Below, piece by piece: positions 45,694-56,735 of a DNA stretch of 64,000 bases. The position numbers and the translations under genes are program-made. Position 1 is the first letter of the stretch. Every line of letters begins with the position of its first letter. This DNA is from Phyto melanocephala (Eukaryota > Arthropoda > Insecta > Diptera > Rhinophoridae), in contig OW799236.1 of NCBI GenBank assembly GCA_941918925.1, positions 12,437,474 through 12,501,473 of the forward strand, read 5' to 3'. Below the pieces are notes generated by a model. The model was not told where the DNA came from. It did not search any database and saw nothing but the letters and a program-made list of their open reading frames with translations.

Positions 45694-46505
45694 CAGGGTG
45701 GACCAAAAGTCACGCCTGTGTGTAAAAATTGAATAACTTTTTTGTTTATTAATATTTTTTATTTTTTTTTCAGATTTTATTTATCGATTCGTATTACACC
45801 ACCATGCAAAATTTAACGACTGAGCAACGAACGAAAGTGGCAGAATTTTACTTTTCCAATGGGCGCTCAATTTTACTGACGCAACGAGCATATCGAAATT
45901 ATTTCAACACCAGAAATGCACCTAACCAAACCACAATTAATCGTTTAATTGCACGGTTCCGACAACAAGGTGCAGTGTCAGAGTTCACCAGCGCCAATTA
46001 CACCCCCTCAAGTGTACAGTATGGTGTGGAGTGACATCAGAAAGAGTTATAGGGCCCTACTTCTTCGAGGATGAAGTTGGTAATACAGTAACGGTGAATG
46101 GGGACAGATATCGCGCTATGCTTAATAATTTTGTACGCCCTGAGGCAGCCAACAAGTGGTTTCAGCAGGATGGAGCAACAGCACGTTTACCGGATTTAAC
46201 TGCCCCTGATTATTTTCTATGGGGTTATCTCAAAGAACGAGTGTATGTAAACAAGCCTTAAACTATAGAGCAGCTAAAGAACAACATTGAAGCTGAGATC
46301 AGGGCAATAGAGCCTGAAACCTTGCGTGCAGTTATGCAAAACGCCTGTTTAAGAGCCCAATTGTGCATCGATGAAAATGGTGGTCATCTCTTTAGGTCAT
46401 ACAAAGATAATATTATAATTAAAAAAAAAAAATTTAATAAAAAATAATAATAAACAAAAAAGTTATTCAATTTTTACACGCAGGCGCGACTTTTGGTCCA
46501 ACCTG
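45694..46505 (+). mobile_element. Tc1/mariner-superfamily element, internally deleted, 812 bp
   Basis: TIRs of at least 60 bp: left CAGGGTGGACCAAAAGTCAC and right in reverse CAGGTTGGACCAAAAGTCGC, both continuing GCCTG-x-GTGTAAAAATTG and AATAACTTTTTTGTTTATTA. TA flanks both sides (45692-45693, 46506-46507). The neighbouring tandem module at 46668-46700 (AGATCTAACTCATATATAAA then TAAATTG) shows the uninterrupted site. The long, well-preserved TIRs mark it as the youngest of the three copies. Confidence 0.9.
45804..46420 (+). pseudogene. mariner-type transposase with two internal deletions
   Basis: CCACCATG at 45799 opens an N-terminal helix-turn-helix region: MQNLTTEQRTKVAEFYFSNG, then QRAYRNYFNTRNAPNQTTIN, RLIARFRQQGAVSE. 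A deletion then joins it, with a frame change, to CTVWCGVTSERVIGPYFFED and VNGDRYRAMLNNFV. The DEAHF block with the first catalytic Asp is therefore gone. WFQQDGATAR (second Asp) is fused to LPDLTAPDYFLWGYLKERVY (third-Asp region), removing the roughly 35-residue spacer. A TAA after VNKP interrupts a C-terminal TIEQLKNNIEAEIRAIEPET extension. Not functional; could be mobilised only in trans. Confidence 0.85.
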
Positions 46506-46510
46506 TACAA

Positions 46511-46845
46511 ATAAATTGTACCACATTTTGTCATGGCGGCCATCTTGGATTTTACATTTTTTGATATTCTCCTAGTCAAGTCCTTTCTCTTGGTACGCAT
46601 GACATTCCTCGCTGTTGTTAGGAAGCCATACCAATATTGAGGGGGTTGAAATGGTACCATTTTTAAATAATAGATCTAACTCATATATAAATAAATTGTA
46701 CCACATTTTGTCATGGCGGGCATCTTGGATTTTAAATTTTTTGATATTCTGCTCAAGTCCTTTCTCTTGATACACATGAAATTCCTCTCTGTTGTCAGGA
46801 AACAAAAAAAATTGATTTTCGTTTGTAAATTTGAGGTAAAACACC
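46511..46845. repeat. Tandem module inside the mini-me-like repeat, 180 bp
   Basis: ATAAATTGTACCACATTTTG then TCATGGCGG at 46511 recurs at 46691 with a 180-bp offset, and the rest of the module follows with small differences (CATCTTGGATTTTA, CAAGTCCTTTCTCTTG). Confidence 0.8.
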
Positions 46846-47455
46846 GAAGCATTTGTACTTTTGTGCTTATATCTCAGTAAGTTTCTAAACGATTTGTCAG
46901 CAATAATTTTCGATACTACTGCTTATATTATTGGAGACCTTAGCAAAATTTAATTAGGACCTACAATAACTTGATATATTTAAATAATATCAATATTTTT
47001 AAAAATTACTTTTGCCTATAACTTTATCGGTTAGTAACCAATTTATCTAAAATTTTTTAAAACAGTTATAGTAACAAACGTTTCTGTAAGTTAACCTAGG
47101 GTTGAAATATTTTAATTTTTGTGGTAGAAATATTGGAAAAAAAAACAGAGGCAGTCGTATTTATTTGTTCATATCTTAGAAAGTTATATAGAGACCGTGC
47201 TGGATTTCAATAGCAATTTATTCCTGGAAGTTTTCAAAAGACTGATACTACATATAAATCTGAGTAGCATGTGTGGTCTTCTTAAAGTTGGTTTTAACCA
47301 AAAACGGACGGACAGATAGACATGACTTCATCAACTACCCTAGTTAAAAGCTTTCAAAAGCTATAAACTAATGGTATCGGATATTAATATTGTAGAAATT
47401 ACAAACAGAATGGCAAAGCTATATATGACCTTGGCACTACAGGTAAAGGGCATTT

Positions 47456-50332
47456 AATGATGGTGTAGTTTGTAAAGCTAGTGTCGATATACATATAAAG
47501 CAAAGTTATAAATTGTGATATTGGTATTTTAAAAGTTAACCTATTTGTATATTTAAAAGGTCCAAGAAAAAAAATTAATTTTTGTATTACATAAATATTT
47601 CTTAGCCCTCTCCAAGGGTTAATCAAAGCACATATGTTCTTCATTACACATACTTTTTCAGCCTAACAGTATAGTTTTGCATTTCCAACTCTTTCTCTAG
47701 CAAATATAAACCAAATTTACACACAGGCACTCACACAGACACGTTAGCAAAATCATTTGCAAAATGCACCATATTCTATAGCGTATTTATTTTTGTATCT
47801 TGCCATTTCCGATACAATAACTCATGGAAATAATACAAAAAAAAAAAAAAAACACATCGGTCTCACCTCGCCTTGTGGCAATAGTGTAAAATTGAAAAAT
47901 TGCAATATAACATAAAGAACAACAATCAACAACTGCACATAAGAACATTCAGAAAACAAAACAAACACTAAAAAAAAGACAAACATAATTTTTTACAAGC
48001 AATTTCATATTGTTATTTCTTTATTTGCATACGAGTACAAGTATTAAAAAAAAATGCACAACTGTAGTCATACATTTATGCACACTGCTTACATGTTGTA
48101 TACCCATCACTAGTTAAGCCTAAAACTTATGCTTTAATATTTAAGGTTTATCATTTAAAGTGGCACTAATGCCACCACAATCACCACTACAACTAACAGC
48201 CACGGTTTTGCCAAAAATTTTCTGTTTTAATTTTTGATGACATTCGGGTAATTGAAATTGCAAAAAATTCTTTGAATATTCTACAATATTTTGTTGCTGC
48301 ATTTTCGTCGACTGGTGTCAAAAGCGAGGACATTTTATAAATATTCGTATAAAATGTTAAAAATATTTCCCAGAAAATCGTTAATATTTACTGAATTTCT
48401 GCTAAATGTTGGTAAATAATTTAGTTCTTGTGTTGTTGGTTAGACAAGTATGGATAGATGAATGGTTAAAAAAAAAATAGATGCATTTTAAGCAAAATAC
48501 TTCAGCCTTGAAATTGTTTGTACTATTTAAGAAAAATAAAGTTTTGAATATAAAATGACCGTGTAGGGTTTTAACGAAATTTGTGTTTCTGCAAGCGAAA
48601 ATTTTTAATGATTCTGACATATAGATGCCACTGTATCTCTAGAGGTACCGCAGTTGCATTGTGAGTTAGCAACTACGCTTTACATTTGCCAATAATTTTA
48701 TTTACAATTAAAATTGATAGCCATTAGTTGCCAATTACCATTTGTGATACCATATTTGGCAAGTGGCAATGCCAATGCGGTTCAGTAGCTTTTGATATTC
48801 GACCCATTACTCTAGTGCCAGATAAAGTTCTTGTTCATTTCTAATTTAAATTGCCTGTCTTTGGTAATATTATTACACCATTTTGCCATTTTAAAATAAT
48901 GCTTTCAATATATTATAAATTTATTTTAATTTATTTCCTTTTGTTTTTTTTTGTTTGACTTCCCGTCTTCTCACAAAATTCTACAACATTTTTCAATTAA
49001 TCTTCTACCTACTTCTCTTTCTTGGCTAGATATTCTGGTAGCAATACTATCATATTGCAGTTTATAACAATTTGACCTTTAGTGGAAAAATATAACTTAT
49101 TTATAACCCTTTTTTCATACATAAACACAACACCAATAAAGAATCACACATGCAAAGCAAATTCTGTGGGAGTGGAAAATAGAGTAGAGCTCAGAGCTAT
49201 GGAAATATAATTTATTTAATTTAGCTTTGTTGTAGTTGTAGTTAAAAAATTCAAAGTAATTTATCCTAAAGCTACTACAAACCAAATGTGGTTTTATGCT
49301 AAATATAAATCTTGGTATGTTTGTTTAATGGTCACTAGATGGAAGAAAAAAACTGACGGATACAAAAAAAGAGATAAACCTAAAAAATAAGGAAGGACCA
49401 CATATGATGCCATTAGTCTGGTATTTTTCTTTTTTTTTTAACTGAGAAAAGTTTTCTATTATTTTAATATATTTTTAGACAGGCATCTGCTATTTTAGTA
49501 TGTTTCCATTGTATTTAAAAACTAATCAAGTTATCAATATTACTAGGAAATATTTAATTTAAATATTAATAGAGTAAGAAACAAATACTTTAAAATTAAT
49601 GAAAGAGATAAAATATATTTAAACCCGAGACCTTTTAAATTCAAATTTAAAACTTTTTCTTTTACCTGTCAAACTCCATTAATTTTTTTAATTATCATTT
49701 ATGTAACTAAATTACCTTCAATCATAATTGAACAATTGTTAAACACTTGATTTAATGCCACTACAATTTTATTCTGTTGCTTTATTTTGCTCTTATATTC
49801 CTGCATGCACAGCGAGTGACAGAAGTCATCATCATTGCATTAATTTGCAAAATTTTATAAACCATAAAAAAGCGATTGCAAAATGTTAAACTGTAACTTC
49901 CTCTATGCCAATAACGAATAAGGAAAAAAATAACATAATACACACGACACAAAAACAGTATACAACATGTTGAGTGTCATGCTTTTGTAGCATATTTACA
50001 GGCTGCAATGAAAAACAATATGTATTCATTTAAAAAAAAAAACAAACAAGAAAAACCGGTAGTTATGAAAAATACAAATTTTTACAAAAAGGTATAAAAA
50101 TTTCCCTAGGAATAATTGTTATGCACCAATATTCATATTAATGATTACACAAAAAGTTAAAAGTATACAGAGCGAGGCTTTAGTCGGTACATGATTCAAA
50201 AAAATAAATAAATAAATAGATGATATAAATGAGGTAATAACAATTTTAATCACATTTTTCAAAGCAATAGTTATTTGCAGGGGTCAGGGAAAAAATTCGA
50301 TAGTAGTTAAAAAATTTACAAAAATTTTATAA
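47456..50332. other. AT-rich DNA, no supported gene
   Basis: Long run with only short, motif-free frames, A-runs near 47835 and a T-run near 49430. Nothing recognised. Confidence 0.45.
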
Positions 50333-51059
50333 AACAAGTAATAGTGCCGAATCTGATAATACCTTTCACATCATGTACATAGGTATAATTCCACATCGAA
50401 ACTCAACCTATATTTAAAATTATATACCATTTTTCCTTATTATTTCCGACGCCATCCTTGATTTTTAATTTTTACGTTGTTAACTGTATTCTACTAGTCA
50501 AGCCCTTTAATTTGATACCCATATTGATGGGGTTAAAAAATTTTGATCCGCCATTTTGTTTTAGACGTCATTTTGGATTTAAAATTTTTTAATAACTTAC
50601 TGTACTCTCTCGGTTGTCTCGGTTGTCTAGAATTTTTCACGCATATGTCTAGAGGCATATTATATCTAGAAAAATTAGCTAAGGCACCTATAAATTATTC
50701 TATGGCTGAAAAAATTTAATTTTGGTGGTAAAAATATGGGAAAAACAGAGGCAGTCGTGTTTATTTGTTTATATCTCAGATAGTTATGGGGCGATTGTGC
50801 TGAATTTCAATAGCCATTCATTGTGGATATTTCAAAAAGATTGATACCACACACAGATCTGAAAAACATATGGTTGCTTCTAAAAGTTGATTTCAACCAA
50901 CACACGGACAGACGGACAGGGCTTAATCGACTCCTCTATTCATAAGCTTGCAGAAAATAAAAAGTATATGGGGTCGGAATTAAAAATTGTAGAATTTACT
51001 AACGGAATGACAAAACTATATACATATACCCTTGTGCACCACAGGTAAGGGGCATAAAA
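50333..51059 (+). mobile_element. mini-me-like repeat
   Basis: Starts AACAAGTAATAGTGCCGAAT (the middle of the usual start is missing), holds internal modules (GCCATCCTTGATTTTTAAT, CTAGTCAAGCCCTTTAATTT, ATTTTGGATTTAAAATTTTT), then ACACACGGACAGACGGACAG, GGGCTTAATCGACTCCTCTA and ATGGGGTCGGAATTAAAAAT. It ends CCACAGGTAAGGGGCATAAA. Confidence 0.7.
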
Positions 51060-51224
51060 ATAAACCTGAAATCTGTTATAAACAATAAATGTAGCCAAAA
51101 ATTTATTTACCCCAAAAAACTTGAAATAATTAATTTATAGATAAAAAGTTATTGAAAATTGCTCTCCAGCAAAACTAAAATTGATCTATACTAAACAGAA
51201 AACAAAAATAAACGAAGGCGAAAT

Positions 51225-51410
51225 TTAAAACTACAAATAAATTCAATTAAGTCTTAGTAATACAAGAACCGAACAAAAATCTGAAGTGAAATTGAGCAGA
51301 ACTAGAACTGAACTGGAAGTGGAAAAGAACTAAATAAGAAATAAAACCAGAAATTAATAAGAACTAAATAGAGCGAAAATAATTGGAACTAAACTATAAC
51401 TGAACTATAA
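51225..51410 (+). repeat. Degenerate GAACTA/GAACTG satellite, block 5
   Basis: GAACCGAACAAAAATCTGAAG, GCAGAACTAGAACTGAACTG and AACTAAACTATAACTGAACT show the same repeat. It abuts, without a spacer, the truncated 5' edge of the RNase H retroelement. Confidence 0.6.
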
Positions 51411-52262
51411 CGCCTTGGACCACCTGTTCGAATGTCGAATGCATGGGAAGAGAATTCTTATTGCACTTGACAACCAGCCGATTATAAAACGTATGCAGCG
51501 GATAGATGTGAACTCTTCTTTGGTGCTTGAGTGTGCTCTAAAGCTCATTAGGTGTGCCTCTAGAAATGAGGTAAAGCTGATGAGGGTTAAGGGACACGTG
51601 GGCATAGCTGGGAACGAGGCTGCTGACGAACTTGCGAAGAAGAAGTCTGAGACTGCATTCTGCGGACCGGAACCCAGAACTGCTCTGGGCAATGGGTTAG
51701 TGCGGGTGAAGATCTTTCAATGGGTGAATTCTATGAACTTGCGAAGTTGGATGGAGGGAACCACGTGTAGACAGGCTCGTATGGTGCTCAGGGAGCCACT
51801 TGGTAGAGGTGCAGTGAAGATACCCGGTTTTAATCGGAGTACGATGAGCTGGATCACTGCGTTGATTACAGGACATGTGAACTTCAAATATCATCTGAAG
51901 AGGATGCAGATCGTGGACGATGATATTTGTAGAATGTTCCTGGAGGATGCCGAGACGGCATGTAGTATGCGAGTGTCCGGCGTTGGCGAGCGGAAGATTA
52001 AGGATCACAGGCAAGCACACATTAAGTGTGAGTGCGATGGGGGACCTTAGTCTGAGAGAGATGCTTGCAAAGGACTGTGCAATATGGATTGTCGACAATA
52101 ACCATTCGGCAGTGTGAAATCGTTTTCCTAGTCCAGAGCAAACGCCGGTTGTGGCGCGGGACTCAGTGATTAAAAGTATACTGATTGGTGGACACGAAAT
52201 CACTGAGGAGCAAAGGGGGTCGAAAAGGGACCCGTGATAGTAGTGGTCTGCTTCGATATTCC
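51411..52262 (+). mobile_element. 5'-truncated non-LTR retrotransposon (RNase H type)
   Basis: Starts abruptly within RNase H and runs through the C-terminal domain and 3' UTR. The 3' part (GCGCGGGACTCAGTG, GAAATCACTGAGGAG, AGTAGTGGTCTGCT) is shared with 9950-10085. Base composition is markedly more GC-rich than the surroundings, suggesting a fairly recent insertion. Confidence 0.75.
51415..52117 (+). pseudogene. RNase H and C-terminal domain of an I/LOA-type polyprotein
   Basis: The 211-codon frame (51415-52050) begins in RNase H: ILIALDNQPIIKRM (the third acidic residue region), then VKGHVGIAGNEAADELAKKK with the conserved His and Asp. A linker follows, then TALITGHVNFKYHLKRMQIV and DDDICRMFLEDAETA, the start of the C-terminal zinc-type motif. 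A frameshift near 51965 moves the rest (HVVCECPALASGRLRI-type, Cys-x-Cys-Pro) to another frame (51920-52117). The first ATG is inside the domain. RT and endonuclease are missing. Cellular role in an intact element is removal of the RNA strand after reverse transcription. Confidence 0.8.
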
Positions 52263-52975
52263 CCCTACATATGTATGTATAACTGAATTTGATACAAACT
52301 AAAACTTAAAACTCTGATTTTCATCAGAGTAAAAAAGTATTTTTGGTAAAAAAAAATAATTTTACAAATTTTTATCGCCATAATATTGTCTGTAAATTTA
52401 TAATTCGTTAAAATTTTACTATGAATTCAGAATTTGCTACAATTTTTCTCTTACTGAAAGTTGTAGCGTACAGTCTGCTACAATATTCCTCATACCACAT
52501 GTTATTGTAAAATAAAAAAACACGAAATTTGATTGTGCTTTATACGTACAACTTAAAACACCAAAAAAGTTTTGTAAACATATGCATGTGCATGCACAAA
52601 TAAAATAAATAACAAGCACACACCATGTATAGTATAATTTTTGGCGTTTTTTAAATAAAATAAAAATAGCATACACTGATGGCTCACACATAAACCAACA
52701 TAAAAATCGTGCTTAACAACGCGTATAATAATTTTTATTATAACTGCAATTGTTGCATGTTGCAAAATGGCAAAAACAACAGTAACAACAACAACAACAA
52801 AACACAAAATAAATTTACAAAAAAAAACATTTAAATAAATGTCGTTAAAACAACCATATACAAACTTTGATTCTCCTACCCAGCAAATTCATTTACCATG
52901 AATATTTATAAAAGGTGCTTGTCTGAATTGTTATTATCAACTGATTTTTTTTTATCTAAGACAAATGGAAAAAAA
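52263..52975. other. AT-rich DNA
   Basis: The minus-strand frames of 84 codons here are Cys/Val-rich and overlap one another; no support as genes. Confidence 0.4.
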
Positions 52976-53261
52976 ACAAGTAAGAGAGTTGTATTCGGCT
53001 GTGCCGATTCTTAAATACCCTTCACACAGTTTGTATCATCATGGATATGTTTGAATAAGTATGAATTAGAGACCGATAGATTTTGTTGTTTTCGCAAATA
53101 TCTCATGTCGTAATGTGCCCACATAACTGATTTTCAACAGCAAAATTCTCGAAAGCATGTCTAATAAGCTGATACCATGTAGGAGTCTGAAGTATATGTG
53201 AGGGCCAGCATTGAATGTACACACGGACACGCGGACTTAGCTAAGACAATTCCTCTATCTA

Positions 53262-54117
53262 CAGGGTCGTCCGACCAAAAAGTACGATGTCAATTGTTAA
53301 TAAAACAAAAAGTTTTTGGACAATTATCTTAATATTTCTGGTTACGATAATGATGATGAGTCCAAAAATATCGGCCAAATGCTCGCCACGCCTTTGGTGG
53401 CATACTTCTATCCGATGGTCAATATTTTCAAATATACTAAGAGATTCAATGTCGTCAAAGAGCCGAATTATCTAATCATTTAGCTCTTGAATTATTCTTG
53501 TTCAAAAATAAAAGAAGTCCAACGGTGGCAAATCACATGATCGTGGCGGCCAATTAACATGTAACAATGTAAGATGCACGATGTAAGATTTTACGGCCAT
53601 TGTTTCCTTGGCTGTGTGGCAAGTGGAACCATTCTATTAGAACTTCATTCTTATTAATGTTCAATTCAAAAAATCTGATATAATCTCGCGATAGCGAAAA
53701 CCATTCACGGTAACTGCTAGTTTGACCTTATTTTCGAAGAAGATGACGTCGCCAGCCCATGAATCGCACCAAACAGACAATCTTTGTGGATGCATCGGCT
53801 CTTCAACAGTCACTCGTGGATTTTCATTTACCCTAAAGAATGAATGACGAATCCACGAGGTCAAAGTGTGCCTCGTCGATGAAAAAGATTTGCTTTTCGA
53901 AGTCAACATTTACTTCTGTCTGCTCAATGACGCTTGAAATGGTCAGTAGATTTCAGCCCGTAAATCAGTTGAACCCTGTCAGGTGTAAATTCAAATATTT
54001 TGTTTCCAAAATTTGTCAAATACTGAAACAAACAAATGTCAAGTTAGATGGAGCAAACAACCTGACGTTAAAGTGTGACTCACAATATTAATCATGCATT
54101 ACGCTTGGACCACCATT
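53262..54117 (-). mobile_element. Tc1/mariner-superfamily fossil, 856 bp
   Basis: Ends CAGGGTCGTCCGACCAAAAA (53262) and, in reverse from 54117, AATGGTGGTCCAAGCG; only the outer bases still match, so the TIRs are strongly eroded. TA flanks both sides (53260-53261, 54118-54119). It is the oldest-looking of the three related copies. Confidence 0.65.
53300..53930 (-). pseudogene. mariner-type transposase remnant
   Basis: Minus-strand order: QIFFIDEAHFDL (first catalytic Asp present), a frameshift, then NENPRVTVEEPMHPQRLSVW, FFENKVKLAVTVNGFRYREI. The second-Asp block is altered to NGSTCHTAKETM (family: QQDGAT-HTA), so Asp is replaced by Asn next to a stop. Then NWPPRSCDLPPLDFF (third Asp) and RGEHLADIFG at the end. 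Stops and frameshifts throughout; the N-terminal DNA-binding region is missing. Confidence 0.75.
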
Positions 54118-54232
54118 TATAACGGTTGAGAATATTTATATACTGCCGCAAATGAATCTTCTAAAAACTACAAACAAAATGACTAACTTCCATATGTATG
54201 CCCTTTTACACTCTCGTGTAAAGGGTAGTAAT

Positions 54233-55385
54233 AAAACCTGCATAGTTTATAGAACAAAATTGGGTTAAATGCAAATGCTTGACATTAAATTAAATTATAA
54301 TAAAACAATAACATGACAACAAACTTCATACAAGTCTCGATGGCTCTAGTATATCTTTTTTTTTTTACACAAAAAAATCCAATCTATATGTACCACAGTT
54401 TCAACAAGAGCTATTTTGTTTCACAGCACATGGTAGAGGTATAAATTATCTAGAATTTAATTAAAGCTATGAGGAGGAGTTATAGATTATTTATAATTAT
54501 TATTTGGTATACAAATAATTATAGGAATTTGAAAAAATTGTACGAAGAAAAATAGGAAACAATTTTTTAAGTAGTATGTAGATTGAATGGCATTTAAAAC
54601 ATGCTAAAGTGTTTTTAAAAAATATTTAATTATCAGTTTACGTCTAATTACAAACACGAAGAGGGCAAATTCTATAGAAACTTAATAATTTAAAAATTCT
54701 GATTAAAATTACAGCGTTTAATCAAACGACTGTGGAACCACATGGAACGAATTAATTAACATGAGAAAATTTTAATGCTGCGGTTAAAAACAACGAACAT
54801 ATTTAATTCACATGAACAAATTCTGTCATTGATTTCATCATTATAAACAATGCTAGTTATAACACCTTTTTCATGCTTTTAAATAAAAGTAAGCTAAGTT
54901 AGCATAGCTTCCAAAATCGAATACTAATTTGATGACGGCAATATTAGCTTTTTGTTTCTTCTTTACCTTCAAGCCAATTTGATATGGTAAGTTTTTAATA
55001 TCTCAACAACGACGCCTATCGAATGCTGAGGACGACAGGAACTGATACCTCGACCTCAACCTCTATTTTTTTTTTTTTCTATTTATGTGAATATATTACT
55101 TTAGTTTTTTGTGAGTGTTTATCTAGTGGGAGAGGAACAATATTTTCTCCCCAAAACCAATTTATTTCTTCTGATAAGCAATAGTTTTGGCAGCCATCAA
55201 AGAAAAAGATTTTTATAAATCAATAAAAACTAACTAACGATCCAATAAACAGTCAACCAGACACAGCCGCTGTCTGTGAAAAAGTACAAAAGATCCCAAG
55301 TAATCGATTCCGTTACATCCATTAGAACTTGGGTTTTCGTTAGTTCAAAACGCAAAATTATACATATATACGTATATGCATATGT
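54233..55385. other. AT-rich DNA
   Basis: Nothing supported, apart from T-runs near 54358 and 55067. Confidence 0.4.
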
Positions 55386-55389
55386 CGGG

Positions 55390-55860
55390 GGAGCATCGAG
55401 GCAGACCATTGCTATCTCGGGCTCCCTATGGACCTTCTTTTCTTCTTAGGAATTTCCAGGCTACCGATTGGTAACCCATAATTCACTGAGACTCGCATTA
55501 CAACCAGCGTTTGCTCTAGACTAAAACCCCGCAAAAAAAATTGCAATGTAAAGCCCATTAACATATCGCACTACACATACCCATGCAAGCAATAATCTGA
55601 ACCCTATTCAACTTCTGTCTAGTCGTTGCCTGAGAGACCTTTGGTCACCAAACAACAGATGCGTAAGTGATAGTCAGTCTCACAATCACCGTATAAATCT
55701 TGTATGCAGCTTAAGGCGATATTCCCTTTTTAACTAATGCAAGAACCTCTTTATCTTTTGTGTCCTTGTCTCAACATGATCATTCTAGGTTAGTTTCGTA
55801 TCTAGCGTTTTACGCAGATATTTCACTTTCCGTTGTAAGCTGATTTCGGTTACAAAAAGC
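55390..55860 (-). pseudogene. Reverse transcriptase thumb fragment of a non-LTR element
   Basis: Minus-strand translation gives KVKYLRKTLDTKLT-stop-NDHVETRTQK and, further on, AAYKIYTVIVRLTITYASVV, W-stop-PK, TTRQKLNRVQIIACMG. This is the RT C-terminal pattern K-x-KYLGV-LD-x-KLTW-x-H and Y-x-x-V-R-x-LTY-x-x-x-W-x(n)-L-x-x-VQR-x-x-x-x-GI of I/LOA/R1-type elements. Stops replace Trp codons at two positions. No palm motif (YADD) is present, so this is a scrap, possibly of the same group as the RNase H tails elsewhere in the window. Confidence 0.65.
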
Positions 55861-56416
55861 ATTAAGGAACCAATCTCTGTAAGGTCATTGATAACAATGC
55901 TAGTAAGCATAGGGCAAATAAGCTATCGGGCATATAGAATACCTGATTTGGGTTAAAATTTGACTTATTTATTGAAGAAAAAAGAAGATGATGATTTTCG
56001 CAGATGCGCACAGACAACGACGTCTTAACCATAAATGAGATTCGTCTAGTTTGAAAGATCAGAGAGATAAAATATGTTAGGTTTGATACAAATTATAGCA
56101 TGATTGATTCATAGTTAAATAAGGATGACGTTGCCTCTAAAGCCATGGTCGGTAATACTTACTATTGGCGATTGTATTTAGGTAAGTTGCACACTCTTCT
56201 TCTCACAACATTCTGTAATAAAGTTAATACACATTTGAATAGCAGTTCATATAGCAATTACCAACACAACCCAAAGAGGTAATACGGGACTGGCCATTTA
56301 ATTTTTTTCGTGTAGTCAATGTATGGAAGATGAGATTAAAAGAGAAAATATGCTGATTTTTACTTTGCTTTACCAGACATGGATATATAGGACTCAATCG
56401 CTTTTATACCTTATAA
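55861..56416. other. AT-rich DNA, possibly decayed element sequence
   Basis: Moderate GC next to the RT fragment suggests some belongs to it, but no motif is readable. Confidence 0.3.
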
Positions 56417-56735
56417 GACTTTAAACACGTTAATGTCATGCAAATTCAGTTCAGTGGCACGTATCGAACAACCCAAAAAATGTTACTGAATAATTGATAT
56501 GAGAATAAAGATATTTCTTGGCAAGTTGTTGTAAATGGATCACTCATATGAGGATCACAACTTGACCAAGATGAACCTTAAACATGTGAAAGTCGTGCGA
56601 ATTCAGCTCAATGGCAAGCATCAAACCTCAAAAAAAAAGTGTTTCTGAATGGTTAATAAGAGAATAAAGATATTTCTTGGCAAGTTGTTGCAAATGGATC
56701 ACTCTTTTGTAAAGTTTTTTGAAGTCGCAGGTATT
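56417..56735. repeat. Imperfect two-copy tandem repeat, 159 bp
   Basis: GAGAATAAAGATATTTCTTGGCAAGTTGTTG begins at 56501 and again at 56660, and CAAATTCAGTTCAGTGGCA (about 56441) matches CGAATTCAGCTCAATGGCA (about 56599). The two copies differ at scattered sites and by small indels. Confidence 0.8.

Larger units (their letters stand above)
44959..47455 (+). mobile_element. Expanded mini-me-like repeat carrying a mariner insertion
   Basis: Begins TTACAAGTCAGAATGCTATA then TTTGGCCGTGCC. It ends with ACGGACGGACAGATAGACAT, CTAATGGTATCGGATATTAA, AAACAGAATGGCAAAGC and CAGGTAAAGGGCA. The middle holds repeated modules with GCCATCTTGGATTTT, CTAGTCAAG-x-CCTTT and ATATTGAGGGGGTTGAA (45560, 46540, 46710), two of them as a 180-bp tandem. 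A mariner-type element interrupts it at 45694-46505. About 1.7 kb without the insertion, much longer than the 618-bp copy at 39.8 kb. Confidence 0.6.
52976..54232 (+). mobile_element. mini-me-like repeat split by a mariner fossil
   Basis: 5' part 52976-53261: ACAAGTAAGAGAGTTGTATT, CGGCTGTGCCGATTCTTAAA, and a GTCY remnant ACACGGACACGCGGAC. 3' part 54118-54232: ATATTTATATACTG, ACAAACAAAATGACTAAC, and a terminal hairpin with CCCTTTTACACTC and GTGTAAAGGG. The reading resumes across the mariner element, confirming nesting. Confidence 0.7.

Noticed and set aside
51405..52203. Minus-strand frames of 95 and 168 codons over the RNase H element
   Set aside because: The plus strand has clear RNase H and Cys motifs in this interval; the minus-strand frames are open because of the GC-richer coding sequence opposite.
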